A stretch of DNA of 64,000 bases. Source: Streptomyces sp. NRRL S-87. GTDB lineage: Bacteria; Actinomycetota; Actinomycetes; Streptomycetales; Streptomycetaceae. Location of the stretch: NCBI RefSeq assembly GCF_000719335.1, contig NZ_JOGB01000021.1, positions 1 to 64,000 of the forward strand. Reading direction: 5' to 3'. Positions 1 through 8,368 of the stretch are shown here, one piece after another (within the stretch, counting starts at the first letter, position 1; the number at the start of each line of letters is the position of its first letter). The notes below the pieces were generated by a model that saw only the letters and a program-made list of their open reading frames with translations, ran no database searches and was not told the origin of the DNA. Both the position numbers and the translations under genes were made by a program.

Positions 1-76
1 ACCCGGAAGCTAAGCCTTTCAGCGCCGATGGTACTGCAGGGGGGACCCTGTGGGAGAGTAGGACGCCGCCGAACAA
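1..76 (+). rRNA. rrf: 5S ribosomal RNA, 3' part
   Basis: The first 76 bases read as the 3' portion of an actinobacterial 5S rRNA, with the conserved stretches GAAGCTAAGCC, GCCGATGGTACTGC and the closing GGGAGAGTAGG-ACGCCGCC. The 5' part lies outside the window. An rRNA operon therefore sits immediately upstream, and a strong terminator follows within ten bases. The exact mature 3' end is uncertain by a few bases. Confidence 0.93.
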
Positions 77-84
77 TCATTGTG

Positions 85-130
85 GGAAAGCCCCGCACCA
101 GGAACACGAGTTCCAGGTGCGGGGCTTTCC
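85..130 (+). terminator. rRNA operon terminator hairpin
   Basis: A 21-base arm (85-105) and its near-perfect complement (110-130) enclose the four-base loop ACGA, with one A-A mismatch inside the stem. The stem begins GGAAAGCCCC and ends GGGGCTTTCC. It lies directly behind the 5S rRNA, which is where the rRNA operon should end. There is only a short T-rich tail. Confidence 0.9.
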
Positions 131-203
131 TGCGTTCTGGGTCCGGATGTTCTCCTGTAGGGTCAGGAGGCATCGTTCATACGTTTCCCATGGAGGCCCC
201 CGG

Positions 204-794
204 GTGGAGGTCCAGGAGACCCGGGTCCAGACGGACCGAGTCCTCACCATTCCCAACATCCTGAGCATGGCGCGCCTCGTCGGCGTGCCCCTGTTCCTCT
301 GGCTCATCCTGACGGAGCAGGACGGCTGGGCACTCTTCGTGCTCGCCCTCAGCGGAGTGAGTGACTACCTCGACGGAAAGCTCGCCCGACGGTGGAACCA
401 GATCAGCAACCTCGGCAGGTTGCTGGATCCCGCTGCGGACCGGCTCTACATCGTTTCCACGCTCATCGGCCTCACCTGGCGGGAGATCCTGCCTCTGTGG
501 CTCACGCTCGCACTCTTCGCACGCGAGCTGATGCTCGCCGTGATGGTGCTCATCCTCCGCCGGCACGGCTATCCGCCGCCCCAGGTGAACTTCCTCGGGA
601 AGGCAGCTACCTTCAACTTGATGTACGCCTTCCCGTTGCTGCTCTTGAGTGACGGCAGCGGATGGCTCGCGTGGACAGCCTCAGTTTTCGGATGGGCGTT
701 CGCAGGATGGGGTACAACCCTCTACTGGTGGGCAGGGATCCTTTACGTGGTTCAGGTCCGCCGCCTGGTCAAGGCGGACGCCGCGGCCGATTGA
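204..794 (+). CDS. CDP-alcohol phosphatidyltransferase (cardiolipin-synthase type)
   Basis: Membrane enzyme of 196 residues that transfers a phosphatidyl group from CDP-diacylglycerol to an alcohol. The family signature is complete: D54-x2-D57-G58-x2-A61-R62-x8-G71-x3-D75-x3-D79, followed by several hydrophobic helices. The GTG start at 204 has a GGAGG seven bases upstream; longer in-frame starts would run back into the rRNA terminator. From memory, the Streptomyces coelicolor gene at this position (next to a mannose-1-phosphate guanylyltransferase) acts as a cardiolipin synthase, whereas the mycobacterial syntenic gene is annotated pgsA2. The acceptor (phosphatidylglycerol, glycerol phosphate or other) cannot be read from sequence. 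It is first in a long same-strand run, 97 bases before the next gene. Confidence 0.88.
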   Translation: MEVQETRVQTDRVLTIPNILSMARLVGVPLFLWLILTEQDGWALFVLALSGVSDYLDGKLARRWNQISNLGRLLDPAADRLYIVSTLIGLTWREILPLWLTLALFARELMLAVMVLILRRHGYPPPQVNFLGKAATFNLMYAFPLLLLSDGSGWLAWTASVFGWAFAGWGTTLYWWAGILYVVQVRRLVKADAAAD

Positions 795-891
795 GCCCGC
801 CTCGGAAGTTCCAGTGGAACCCGTGGGGCTGTCTATCCGGGTGGGGTGTGATCGGCGGGACCGTCGTCTCATCAAGGAGGACCCTTCCGAC

Positions 892-3390
892 ATGAAGGCC
901 GTCGTGATGGCCGGTGGCGAGGGCACACGCCTTCGCCCCATGACCTCGAGCATGCCCAAACCGCTCCTGCCCGTGGCCAACAGGCCGATCATGGAGCACG
1001 TACTGAGGCTGCTCAAGCGCCACGGGCTCACTGAGACCGTCGTGACCGTCCAGTTCCTCGCCTCGCTCGTCAAGAACTACTTCGGCGACGGCGAGGAGCT
1101 CGGAATGGAGCTCACGTACGCCCACGAGGAGAAGCCGCTCGGCACCGCCGGAAGTGTGAAGAACGCCGAGGAAGCGCTGAAGGACGACGCTTTCCTGGTG
1201 ATTTCCGGCGATGCCCTCACCGATTTCGACCTGACGGACCTCATCCGCTTCCACAAGGAAAAGGGCGCGCTGGTCACGGTGTGCCTCACGCGGGTGCCCA
1301 ACCCCCTGGAATTCGGCATCACGATCGTCGACGAAGAGGGACAGGTCGAACGGTTCCTGGAGAAGCCGACGTGGGGGCAGGTGTTCTCGGACACCGTCAA
1401 CACCGGCATCTACGTCATGGAGCCCGAGGTCTTCGACTACGTCGACCCCGACGTGTCCGTCGACTGGTCCGGCGACGTCTTCCCCCAGCTCATGAAGGAA
1501 GGACGGCCGATCTACGGCTACATCGCCGAGGGCTACTGGGAGGACGTCGGCACCCACGAGAGCTACGTCAAGGCCCAGGCCGACGTCCTGGAGGGGCACG
1601 TCGAGGTCGAGATGGACGGCTTCGAGATCTCCCCGGGCGTATGGATCGCCGAAGGCGCCGAGGTCCACCCCGACGCCGTGCTCCGCGGCCCGGTCTACAT
1701 CGGCGACTACGCCAAGGTCGAGGCCGGGGCCGAGGTCCGCGAGCACACCGTGGTGGGCTCCAACGTCGTCGTCAAGAGCGGAGCGTTCCTGCACAAGACC
1801 GTGGTGCACGACAACGTGTACATCGGTCCGCACAGCAACCTCCGCGGCTGCGTGATCGGCAAGAACACCGACATCATGCGGGCCGCCCGCATCGAGGACG
1901 GTGCCGTCATCGGCGACGAGTGCCTCATCGGTGAGGAATCGATCGTTCAGGGCAACGTGCGGGTCTACCCCTTCAAGACCGTCGAGGCCGGCGCGTTCGT
2001 CAACACCTCGGTCATCTGGGAGTCCCGGGGCCAGGCGCACCTGTTCGGCGCCCGCGGTGTCTCCGGGATCATCAACGTCGAGATCACCCCGGAGCTCGCG
2101 GTCCGGCTCGCCGGCGCGTACGCCACCACCCTCAAGAAGGGCGCCACCGTCACCACGGCCCGCGACCACTCCCGCGGCGCCCGCGCGCTCAAACGCGCGG
2201 TGATCTCCGCGCTCCAGGCCAGCGCCATCGACGTGCGCGACCTGGAGAACGTACCGCTGCCCGTGGCCCGGCAGCAGACCGCCCGCGGCACCGCCGGCGG
2301 CATCATGATCCGCACCACCCCGGGGGTGCCGGACTCCGTCGACATCATGTTCTTCGACGAGCGGGGCGCGGACCTCTCCGCGGGCGGGCAGCGCAAGCTC
2401 GACCGGGTGTACGCGCGTCAGGAGTACCGGCGGGCCTTCCCGGGCGAGATCGGCGACCTGCAGTTCCCGTCCAGCGTCTTCGACTCGTACACGGGCTCGC
2501 TGCTGCGCGGGGTGGACACCACGGGGATCGCCGAATCGAACCTCAAGGTCGTCGTCGACGCCTCCAACGGCAGCGCCGGCCTCGTCCTGCCCAGCCTCCT
2601 CGGCAGGCTCGGCGTCGACGCGCTCACCATCAACCCGGGCCTGGACGAGACCCGGCCGACCGAGACCGCCGAGTCCCGGCGGTCCGGGCTGGTCAGGCTC
2701 GGCGAGATCGTCGCGTCCGCGCGGGCGGCGTTCGGGGTCCGGTTCGACCCCGTCGGCGAGCGGATCTCGCTCGTGGACGAGCGGGGCCGGATCATCGAGG
2801 ACGACCGGGCGCTGCTGGTGATGCTGGACCTGGTGGCCGCCGAGCGGCGCAGCGGCAGGGTCGCCCTGCCGGTGACCACGACCCGGATCGCCGAGCAGGT
2901 GGCCGCGTACCACGGTACCCAGGTCGAGTGGACCACCACCTCGCCGGACGACCTCACCAGGGTCGGGCGGGCCGAGACGACGATCTTCGGTGGTGACGGC
3001 AGGGGCGGCCTGATCGTCCCGGAGTTCAGCAGCGTCTTCGACGGCGCGGCCGCGTTCGTCCGGCTGATCGGCCTGGTCGCCCGTACCCAGCTCACCCTGA
3101 GCCAGATCGACGCCCGCATACCGCGAGCCCATGTCCTCAAGAGGGACCTGGCCACCCCGTGGGCGGTCAAGGGTCTGGTCATGCGCCGGGTGGTGGAGGC
3201 CGCCGGGGAGCGGGCCGTGGACACCACGGACGGCGTGCGGGTGGTGGAGGCCGACGGCCGGTGGGCGCTGGTGCTGCCGGACCCGGCCGAGGCCGTCACG
3301 CACCTGTGGGCCGAAGGCCCCGACGACGGGTCGGCGCAGGCCCTGCTCGACGAGTGGACCGCGGTCGTGGAGGGTGCCGGACGGGACTGA
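892..3390 (+). CDS. Mannose-1-phosphate guanylyltransferase-like protein fused to a degenerate phosphomannomutase
   Basis: 832 residues in three parts. Residues 1-230 are a nucleotidyltransferase with GGEGTRLRP at 8-16 and the following PKPLLPVAN, suited to making GDP-mannose or a similar NDP-sugar. Residues about 245-365 form a left-handed beta-helix of hexapeptide repeats. Residues about 380-832 have the phosphohexomutase fold. The mutase half looks inactive: the phosphoserine loop, normally TASHNP-like, reads IRTTPGVP from residue 473, and the metal loop, normally DxDxDR, reads DPVGER at 619-624. The ATG at 892 is preceded by AAGGAGG at 874-880. The gene likely supplies activated mannose for lipoglycans or glycoproteins, or the dead domain regulates the transferase; that role is inferred. 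Confidence 0.9.
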   Translation: MKAVVMAGGEGTRLRPMTSSMPKPLLPVANRPIMEHVLRLLKRHGLTETVVTVQFLASLVKNYFGDGEELGMELTYAHEEKPLGTAGSVKNAEEALKDDAFLVISGDALTDFDLTDLIRFHKEKGALVTVCLTRVPNPLEFGITIVDEEGQVERFLEKPTWGQVFSDTVNTGIYVMEPEVFDYVDPDVSVDWSGDVFPQLMKEGRPIYGYIAEGYWEDVGTHESYVKAQADVLEGHVEVEMDGFEISPGVWIAEGAEVHPDAVLRGPVYIGDYAKVEAGAEVREHTVVGSNVVVKSGAFLHKTVVHDNVYIGPHSNLRGCVIGKNTDIMRAARIEDGAVIGDECLIGEESIVQGNVRVYPFKTVEAGAFVNTSVIWESRGQAHLFGARGVSGIINVEITPELAVRLAGAYATTLKKGATVTTARDHSRGARALKRAVISALQASAIDVRDLENVPLPVARQQTARGTAGGIMIRTTPGVPDSVDIMFFDERGADLSAGGQRKLDRVYARQEYRRAFPGEIGDLQFPSSVFDSYTGSLLRGVDTTGIAESNLKVVVDASNGSAGLVLPSLLGRLGVDALTINPGLDETRPTETAESRRSGLVRLGEIVASARAAFGVRFDPVGERISLVDERGRIIEDDRALLVMLDLVAAERRSGRVALPVTTTRIAEQVAAYHGTQVEWTTTSPDDLTRVGRAETTIFGGDGRGGLIVPEFSSVFDGAAAFVRLIGLVARTQLTLSQIDARIPRAHVLKRDLATPWAVKGLVMRRVVEAAGERAVDTTDGVRVVEADGRWALVLPDPAEAVTHLWAEGPDDGSAQALLDEWTAVVEGAGRD

Positions 3391-3506
3391 GCCGCGTACC
3401 CCGTACGGGGCGGGCCCCCGCGGGGCCGGGCCGGTGCAGCCGCACCGTCCCGGCACCTCGGGGGCCCATTCGGCGTAGGCCCGCGCGACGTGCGACGATG
3501 TGCCGC

Positions 3507-4391
3507 ATGTCGCAGCCGCCCACCAACCGGAGCACGGGCCCCCGGCCCGCGCGCCCGGACGCCTCCATGTCGCTGCTGACGCACGTGATGGACCACAGCC
3601 TCGACGAGGGGTACGCCGAGGCGGCCGCCCGGCGCGCCGAGGGCGGGACGGGCCTGCCGCGGACCGTCAAGGCGAAGCTGGGCCTGGCCGGCGGGCTCGT
3701 GCTCGCGGCGATGGTCGTCACCCTGGGGGCGGCCCAGGCCCGGATATCGGCCCCCGTGATCGCGAAGGAGCGCGAGGAGCTCATCAGCCGCGTCGAGCGG
3801 GCCACGGCCACGGCCGACGGTCTGGAGAACGACATCGAGCGGCTGCGGTCGGACGTCGCCGGTCGCCAGCGCCAGGCGCTCAAGGAGCACGGCGGCGACC
3901 AGGCCGACCTGGTGGCCCTGCTGTCGGGCGCCACCGAGGTGCACGGTCCCGGGCTGAAGCTGACGGTGGACGACGCCAAGGGCGCCTCGGACACCGCGGG
4001 CGGCGGGCCGCGCGAGAGCGCCGGGTTCTCGGACACCGGGCGCGTGCGCGACCGGGACATGCAGCGGATCGTCAACGGCCTGTGGCAGTCCGGCGCGGAG
4101 GCGGTGTCGATCAACGGCCAGCGGCTGACGGCGCTCTCGGCCATCCGGGCCGCCGGTGACGCGATACTGGTCGACAACCGGCCGCTGGTGCCGCCGTACG
4201 AGGTGCTCGCGGTGGGGGACAGGAACCGGCTGAGCACGGATTTCCAGGACAGCGCCGATGGCCAGTACCTGCACGTGCTCCAGGAGAACTACGGCATCCG
4301 CTACAGCGTCTCCAAGGAGGGCGACGTACGGCTGCCGGCCGCGTCGAGCCTGATCGTTCGTACAGCAGAACCGAAGAAGGGTGCATCGTGA
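3507..4391 (+). CDS. DUF881 membrane protein
   Basis: 294 residues. A basic N-terminal segment is followed by one transmembrane helix (about 58-77), a coiled coil (about 84-125) and an extracytoplasmic DUF881 domain with the family features GPGLKLTVDD, a short AVSINGQRL-like strand and a VPPYEV-like strand. No enzymatic activity is known for this family. In actinobacteria it sits beside the small basic protein and the FHA/FtsR genes, which suggests a role in envelope growth or division. An in-frame ATG nine bases upstream (3498) is an alternative start; no clear ribosome-binding site is present, so the transcript may be leaderless. Its stop overlaps the next start as GTGA. Confidence 0.88.
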   Translation: MSQPPTNRSTGPRPARPDASMSLLTHVMDHSLDEGYAEAAARRAEGGTGLPRTVKAKLGLAGGLVLAAMVVTLGAAQARISAPVIAKEREELISRVERATATADGLENDIERLRSDVAGRQRQALKEHGGDQADLVALLSGATEVHGPGLKLTVDDAKGASDTAGGGPRESAGFSDTGRVRDRDMQRIVNGLWQSGAEAVSINGQRLTALSAIRAAGDAILVDNRPLVPPYEVLAVGDRNRLSTDFQDSADGQYLHVLQENYGIRYSVSKEGDVRLPAASSLIVRTAEPKKGAS

Positions 4392-4720
4392 TCGCGGTAC
4401 TGGGCCTCGTGGTGGGAGTGGTGGTCGGACTTCTCGTCCGGCCCGAGGTGCCGGCCGTGGTCGAGCCCTACCTCCCCATCGCCGTCGTGGCGGCCCTCGA
4501 CGCGGTGTTCGGCGGTCTGCGGGCGATGCTGGACGGGATCTTCGTCGACAAGGTCTTCGTGGTGTCGTTCCTGTCGAACGTCGTCGTGGCCGCGCTGATC
4601 GTCTTCCTCGGCGACAAGCTGGGCGTCGGCGCCCAGCTGTCCACGGGCGTCGTGGTCGTCCTCGGCATCCGCATCTTCTCCAACGCGGCGGCCATCCGCC
4701 GGCACGTGTTCCGGGCGTGA
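4388..4720 (+). CDS. sbp: Small basic protein (DUF1290) membrane protein
   Basis: 110 residues, almost entirely hydrophobic, with about three transmembrane helices and a short basic C-terminal tail (IRRHVFRA). It matches the small basic protein / DUF1290 family, found next to cell-division genes in many Gram-positive bacteria; its molecular function is unknown. The GTG start overlaps the stop of the preceding DUF881 gene (GTGA), and its own stop is next to the start of the second DUF881 gene. The three are almost certainly co-translated and may form one membrane complex. Confidence 0.9.
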   Translation: MIAVLGLVVGVVVGLLVRPEVPAVVEPYLPIAVVAALDAVFGGLRAMLDGIFVDKVFVVSFLSNVVVAALIVFLGDKLGVGAQLSTGVVVVLGIRIFSNAAAIRRHVFRA

Positions 4721-4725
4721 GGCCG

Positions 4726-5700
4726 ATGAGTACGCACACTCCCACTCCCGGCGAGGAGCCGACGGGCGAGGGCACCGCGCAGCCCGGGCCGCAGCCCCAG
4801 GACCGGCCGGAGCGGTCGGAGCCGTCCTCGGCCCCGGGGCCCGCTCCGGAGCCGGGTCCCGGTGCCGGGCCGCAGCCCCGTGACGCGGCCGGACCGGAGG
4901 ACGGGCCGCAGGACGGGCCGCACGCCGGGCACCAGGACCGCGACGACGCCGGTCCGCAGGCCCCGGTCCAGGCCGGGCCGGAGCTCACCGGCCGGGCCCG
5001 GCTGGCGGCCGGCCTCTGGCCTCCGCGGATCACCCGTGCCCAACTCGTGGTCGCCCTGCTCCTTTTCGTCCTCGGCCTCGGCCTCGCGATCCAGGTACGG
5101 TCCAACAGCGACTCGAGCGCGCTGCGCGGCGCCCGTCAGGAGGACCTCGTCCGGATCCTCGACGAGCTCGACGGCCGCACCAAGCGGCTGCAGGACGAGA
5201 AGCAGCGCCTGGAGGACCAGCGAACGGAGCTGGAGAACAGCTCCGACCAGGCCGAGGAGGCCCGCAAGCAGACCGTCGAGAAGGAGCGCCAACTCGGCAT
5301 CCTCGCGGGTACGGTCGCGGCGCAGGGACCCGGCATCACGCTGCGGGTCGGGGACCCCAAGCAGCTCGTCGAGCCCGACATGCTGCTGGACGCGATCCAG
5401 GAGCTGCGTGCCGCCGGGGCGGAGGCGATCCAGGTGAACGGCGTCCGCGTGGTCGCCGACACGTACTTCTCGGAAGCGGAGGGTGGTGTCGCCGTCGACG
5501 GTAAGAAGATCACACAGCCCTACGAGTTCAAGGTGATCGGCAGGCCACAGGACCTGGAGCCCGCGCTCAACATCCCCGGTGGCGTGATCCAGACGCTGGA
5601 GAAGGAGCAGGCCACCGCGACGGTGGTGCGGTCACCGAAGATCGTCGTCGACGCCTTGCGGGCAGCGAAGCAGCCTGACTACGCTCGGTCGTCATCGTGA
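4726..5700 (+). CDS. DUF881 membrane protein with Pro/Gly-rich cytoplasmic region
   Basis: 324 residues. The first 90 are a low-complexity, charged Pro/Gly/Gln-rich segment, then one transmembrane helix (about 105-122), a strongly charged coiled coil (about 135-185) and a DUF881 domain with QGPGITLRV and GAEAIQVNGVRV. It is a paralogue of the DUF881 gene two positions upstream but carries a much longer cytoplasmic leader, so the two may do different jobs in one complex. The ATG at 4726 is chosen; an in-frame GTG at 4717 would overlap the previous stop. A short hairpin follows the stop, suggesting that the cotranscribed set ends here. Confidence 0.87.
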   Translation: MSTHTPTPGEEPTGEGTAQPGPQPQDRPERSEPSSAPGPAPEPGPGAGPQPRDAAGPEDGPQDGPHAGHQDRDDAGPQAPVQAGPELTGRARLAAGLWPPRITRAQLVVALLLFVLGLGLAIQVRSNSDSSALRGARQEDLVRILDELDGRTKRLQDEKQRLEDQRTELENSSDQAEEARKQTVEKERQLGILAGTVAAQGPGITLRVGDPKQLVEPDMLLDAIQELRAAGAEAIQVNGVRVVADTYFSEAEGGVAVDGKKITQPYEFKVIGRPQDLEPALNIPGGVIQTLEKEQATATVVRSPKIVVDALRAAKQPDYARSSS

Positions 5701-5756
5701 GGATTCGGGGTGCTGTGTGGAGCGGCTCACGTGGGCGGATGCTTGCGGGGGGTCGA

Positions 5757-5776
5757 CGCACCGAACGAGCGGTGCG
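5757..5776. terminator. Hairpin in the DUF881-fha gap
   Basis: CGCACCG (5757-5763) and CGGTGCG (5770-5776) pair around a six-base loop, 57 bases after the DUF881 stop. There is no T tract, so it could be a weak terminator or an element of the following leader. The rest of the 193-base gap (5701-5893) should hold the promoter of the FHA gene, but no consensus pair is convincing. Confidence 0.4.
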
Positions 5777-5893
5777 TGGTGGAAACTGTCCGGTGGGTGC
5801 GGACGTTGTGAGAATGTCCGGGTCGGCAGGTGTGTGCGTTCAGGGTTCGTCCTGCCCCACGGGCGGGTCTGTTTCGGTCAAGGGGAATCGCCC

Positions 5894-6724
5894 GTGAAGT
5901 TGTTTGAGAAGTTGTTCGGCAAGAAGGCACGCGAGGACAGCGGTGCCAAGCACCGGGCCGCCCGGCCCGGTGAAGCGGAGGAGCAGGGCGGTCGCCCGCT
6001 GTTCCGCGACGAGGTCGCGGGCCCCGGTGACACTGCGGGCGCCCCCGGCGCGTCGTCCGTTGACCCGGCCGGGTCGGGACGCATAGGTTTCGGTGAAGCG
6101 TCAACCTCAAGTGCGGGTGGAGGGTTTGCCCCCGACCCGTACGCCACTCAAACCCATGCCTCCGCGGGGCAGCCGCGGCGCGAGGAGCCGTCCATGTTGG
6201 TGTGCGGCAGGTGCGGGCACCGCAATGGCGAGGACAGCCGTTTCTGCTCGAACTGCGGTGCGCCGCTGCGGCCGGGTCTGACGCCGGAGCGCGCGTCGGA
6301 GACCACGTCGACGATCTCCATCTCGGGTCTGGAGGCCTACGAGGCGGAGGCGACCGGTCAGCACACCGCGCCGTCGCTCTCGCCCGAGGCGCAGGCCGCG
6401 GTGGAGGCCCTGCCCCCGGGCTCGGCGCTCCTGATCGTCCGGCGCGGGCCGAACTCGGGCAGCCGCTTCCTCCTGGACGGCGAGCTGACGACGGCGGGCC
6501 GACACCCGCAGAGCGACATCTTCCTGGACGACGTCACCGTCTCCCGGCGGCATGTCGAGTTCCGGCGGAGCCCGGAGGGCGGCTTCACGGTCGCCGACGT
6601 CGGCAGCCTCAACGGCACGTACGTCAACCGCGAGCCGATCGACTCGGTCGCGCTCAACAACGGCGACGAGGTGCAGATCGGCAAGTACCGGCTGGTCTTC
6701 TACGCGTCCCAGCGAGGCATCTGA
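5894..6724 (+). CDS. FHA-domain regulator of the GarA/OdhI type with zinc ribbon
   Basis: 276 residues. A charged, disordered N-terminus is followed by a zinc ribbon (C104-x2-C107-x10-C118-x2-C121), a phospho-acceptor motif ETTS at 136-139 and a C-terminal FHA domain (about 178-270) with the usual G202-R203, S217-x2-H220 and N240-G241. In GarA and OdhI the ETTS threonines are phosphorylated by PknB/PknG-type kinases, the phosphopeptide folds onto the FHA domain, and binding to 2-oxoglutarate dehydrogenase and glutamate dehydrogenase changes. The same switch is inferred here; the N-terminal extension and zinc ribbon are additions relative to GarA. The GTG start at 5894 follows AAGGGGA. Its neighbours (DUF881 genes upstream, FtsR-type MerR downstream) match the mycobacterial order. 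Confidence 0.88.
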   Translation: MKLFEKLFGKKAREDSGAKHRAARPGEAEEQGGRPLFRDEVAGPGDTAGAPGASSVDPAGSGRIGFGEASTSSAGGGFAPDPYATQTHASAGQPRREEPSMLVCGRCGHRNGEDSRFCSNCGAPLRPGLTPERASETTSTISISGLEAYEAEATGQHTAPSLSPEAQAAVEALPPGSALLIVRRGPNSGSRFLLDGELTTAGRHPQSDIFLDDVTVSRRHVEFRRSPEGGFTVADVGSLNGTYVNREPIDSVALNNGDEVQIGKYRLVFYASQRGI

Positions 6725-6728
6725 CCGC

Positions 6729-6779
6729 CCCCAGGCTCAGCCTGGGGCGACCCCCACCCCCGGACCGGCGGTCCGGGGG
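6729..6779 (+). promoter_or_regulatory. Two consecutive hairpins between fha and ftsR
   Basis: CCCCAGGC-TCA-GCCTGGGG (6729-6747) and a 10-bp stem with the loop GGC (6757-6779) lie back to back in the 73-base gap. Neither has a T tract. They could be a partial terminator or attenuator that sets the ratio of the FHA protein to the downstream MerR regulator, or a processing site. Confidence 0.55.
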
Positions 6780-6797
6780 TATCCCCAGGGAAGGTCC

Positions 6798-7565
6798 ATG
6801 CTGCGTACACCGACGGGCGGTGCCGGAAACGGCACCGCCGGCTCGGTCGGGCGGCTGGTGAGCATCGGGACGGTGCTCAACCTGCTGCGTGACGAGTTCC
6901 CCGAAGTGACCATCTCCAAGATCCGCTTCCTGGAGGCGGAAGGGCTCGTCGAGCCCCACCGCACGCCCTCCGGCTACCGCAAGTTCAGCCCGCAGGACGT
7001 GGAGCGGCTGGCCCGCGTGCTGCGGCTGCAGCGCGACCACTACCTGCCGCTGAAGGTCATCCGCGAGCAGCTGGACGCCCTGGACCGGGGCGAGCAGGTG
7101 CGCATCCCGGCCCCCTCGCCGCAGGGCGACGCGGTCGTCGACTCCGTCCTGGACTCCGTGCTCGGCGTCATCGACGGCGGTGCCGACCGGCCCACGGTGG
7201 CCCGGGTCGGGCGGTCCGAGCTGCTGGCCGCGGCCGAGGTGGACGAGGCGCAGCTCGCGGAGTGGGAGTCGTACGGCCTGATCGCGGAGGCGGAGGGCGG
7301 CGGCTACGACGCCGAAGCGGTCACGGTGGCCCGCCTCGTCGCCGATCTCGGCCGGTTCGGCCTGGAGCCGCGGCACCTGAGGGCCATGAAGGCGGCCGCC
7401 GACCGCGAGGCGGGGCTGGTCGAACAGGTCGTCGCACCGCTGCGGCGGCACCGCAACCCGCAGACCAGGGCCCATGCCGAGGCGACCGTACGGGAGCTGG
7501 CGGGGCTTTCCGTACGCCTGCACGAGGCGCTCGTGCGCACGGCGCTCGGGGTGCGGCCGAGCTGA
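6798..7565 (+). CDS. ftsR: MerR-family regulator of the FtsR type
   Basis: 255 residues. An N-terminal winged helix-turn-helix of the MerR type (about 22-90; TISKIRFLEAEGLV and a PSGYRKFSPQDVERL segment) is followed by a long C-terminal domain without metal-binding cysteines. In Corynebacterium glutamicum the gene downstream of the FHA gene encodes FtsR, which activates ftsZ; the M. tuberculosis counterpart is Rv1828. Position and domain layout agree, so division control is the likely role. The ATG at 6798 has AGGGAAGG just upstream. A GTG at 6858 is possible but has no ribosome-binding site. Confidence 0.82.
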   Translation: MLRTPTGGAGNGTAGSVGRLVSIGTVLNLLRDEFPEVTISKIRFLEAEGLVEPHRTPSGYRKFSPQDVERLARVLRLQRDHYLPLKVIREQLDALDRGEQVRIPAPSPQGDAVVDSVLDSVLGVIDGGADRPTVARVGRSELLAAAEVDEAQLAEWESYGLIAEAEGGGYDAEAVTVARLVADLGRFGLEPRHLRAMKAAADREAGLVEQVVAPLRRHRNPQTRAHAEATVRELAGLSVRLHEALVRTALGVRPS

Positions 7566-7650
7566 CCGCGGCCCGCGTCGCGGGGCGGACCGTGCAGGTT
7601 CGGGGGAGCCCGACTACCCAAACCCGTCCGCCAGGTCCTAGGGTTGCTGT

Positions 7651-8124
7651 GTGAACGAGCTCGACGTTGTGGGTGTCCGGGTGGAAATGCCCTCCAACCA
7701 GCCGATCGTGCTCCTGCGCGAGGTGGGAGGCGACCGGTACCTTCCCATCTGGATCGGTCCCGGCGAGGCGACCGCGATCGCCTTCGCCCAGCAGGGGATG
7801 GCCCCTGCCCGGCCGCTGACCCACGACCTGTTCAAGGACGTGCTGGAGGCCCTGGGCGAAGAGCTCAGCGAGGTGCGGATCACCGACCTGCGCGAGGGCG
7901 TCTTCTACGCGGAGCTCGTCTTCGCCAGCGGCGTGGAGGTCAGCGCCCGCCCCTCGGACGCGATAGCGCTCGCACTGCGCACCGGAACGCCGATCTACGG
8001 CAGTGACGGCGTGCTGGACGACGCGGGCATCGCGATCCCGGACGAGCAGGAGGACGAGGTGGAGAAGTTCCGCGAGTTCCTCGACCAGATCTCGCCCGAG
8101 GACTTCGGCACCGGCAGTCAGTGA
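7651..8124 (+). CDS. Bifunctional nuclease family protein (DUF151)
   Basis: 157 residues that fit the DUF151 / bifunctional-nuclease domain: an N-terminal strand region (VVGVRVE), LPIWIGPGEATAIA, the central AELVFASG and the SARPSDAIALALRT core. The domain is named for a plant nuclease; in actinobacteria its activity is unproven. The M. tuberculosis counterpart at this place is Rv1829. The GTG start directly follows a T-rich TTGCTGT sequence with no ribosome-binding site, so a leaderless transcript is possible. It lies between the two MerR genes, a conserved arrangement. Confidence 0.88.
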   Translation: MNELDVVGVRVEMPSNQPIVLLREVGGDRYLPIWIGPGEATAIAFAQQGMAPARPLTHDLFKDVLEALGEELSEVRITDLREGVFYAELVFASGVEVSARPSDAIALALRTGTPIYGSDGVLDDAGIAIPDEQEDEVEKFREFLDQISPEDFGTGSQ

Positions 8125-8281
8125 GGCGCTGCGGGGCGTGCGTGCGGTCCGCGCCGTCTGCCCCGTAATGTCCGTCCGGTTTCGACCGGTCCGGCTCGGC
8201 CCGTTCCCCGATGGTTTCCCAAGGCATTCGAGTAGCCTTTCCCCGCGAAGGGGTACGGGAAACCACTCTCAGGGTGATTAT

Positions 8282-8337
8282 CACTCGGCGTGCCGAGTGT
8301 GGCGATCGTTGACGCACCCCGGGTGACTGCCTACCGT
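8282..8337 (+). promoter_or_regulatory. Promoter and palindromic operator of the second MerR gene
   Basis: An 18-bp perfect palindrome, CACTCGGC-GT-GCCGAGTG (8282-8299), lies just upstream of a promoter with -35 TTGACG (8309-8314), a 17-bp spacer and -10 TACCGT (8332-8337). The predicted start near 8344 gives a leader of about 25 bases to the GTG at 8369. A classical MerR operator would sit inside the spacer, so this palindrome could be an upstream activator or repressor site, possibly for autoregulation. Confidence 0.65.
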
Positions 8338-8368
8338 CGAGATGGCAGGTCAAGGACGGAGGGTCGGC

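Noticed and set aside
102..113. GAAC-ACGA-GTTC resembling a LexA box
   Set aside because: It is the top of the rRNA terminator stem, not a promoter site.
769..3456. Long minus-strand open frame of 895 codons across the GDP-mannose gene
   Set aside because: It is a shadow caused by high third-position GC on the other strand; it has no family features and no ribosome-binding site.
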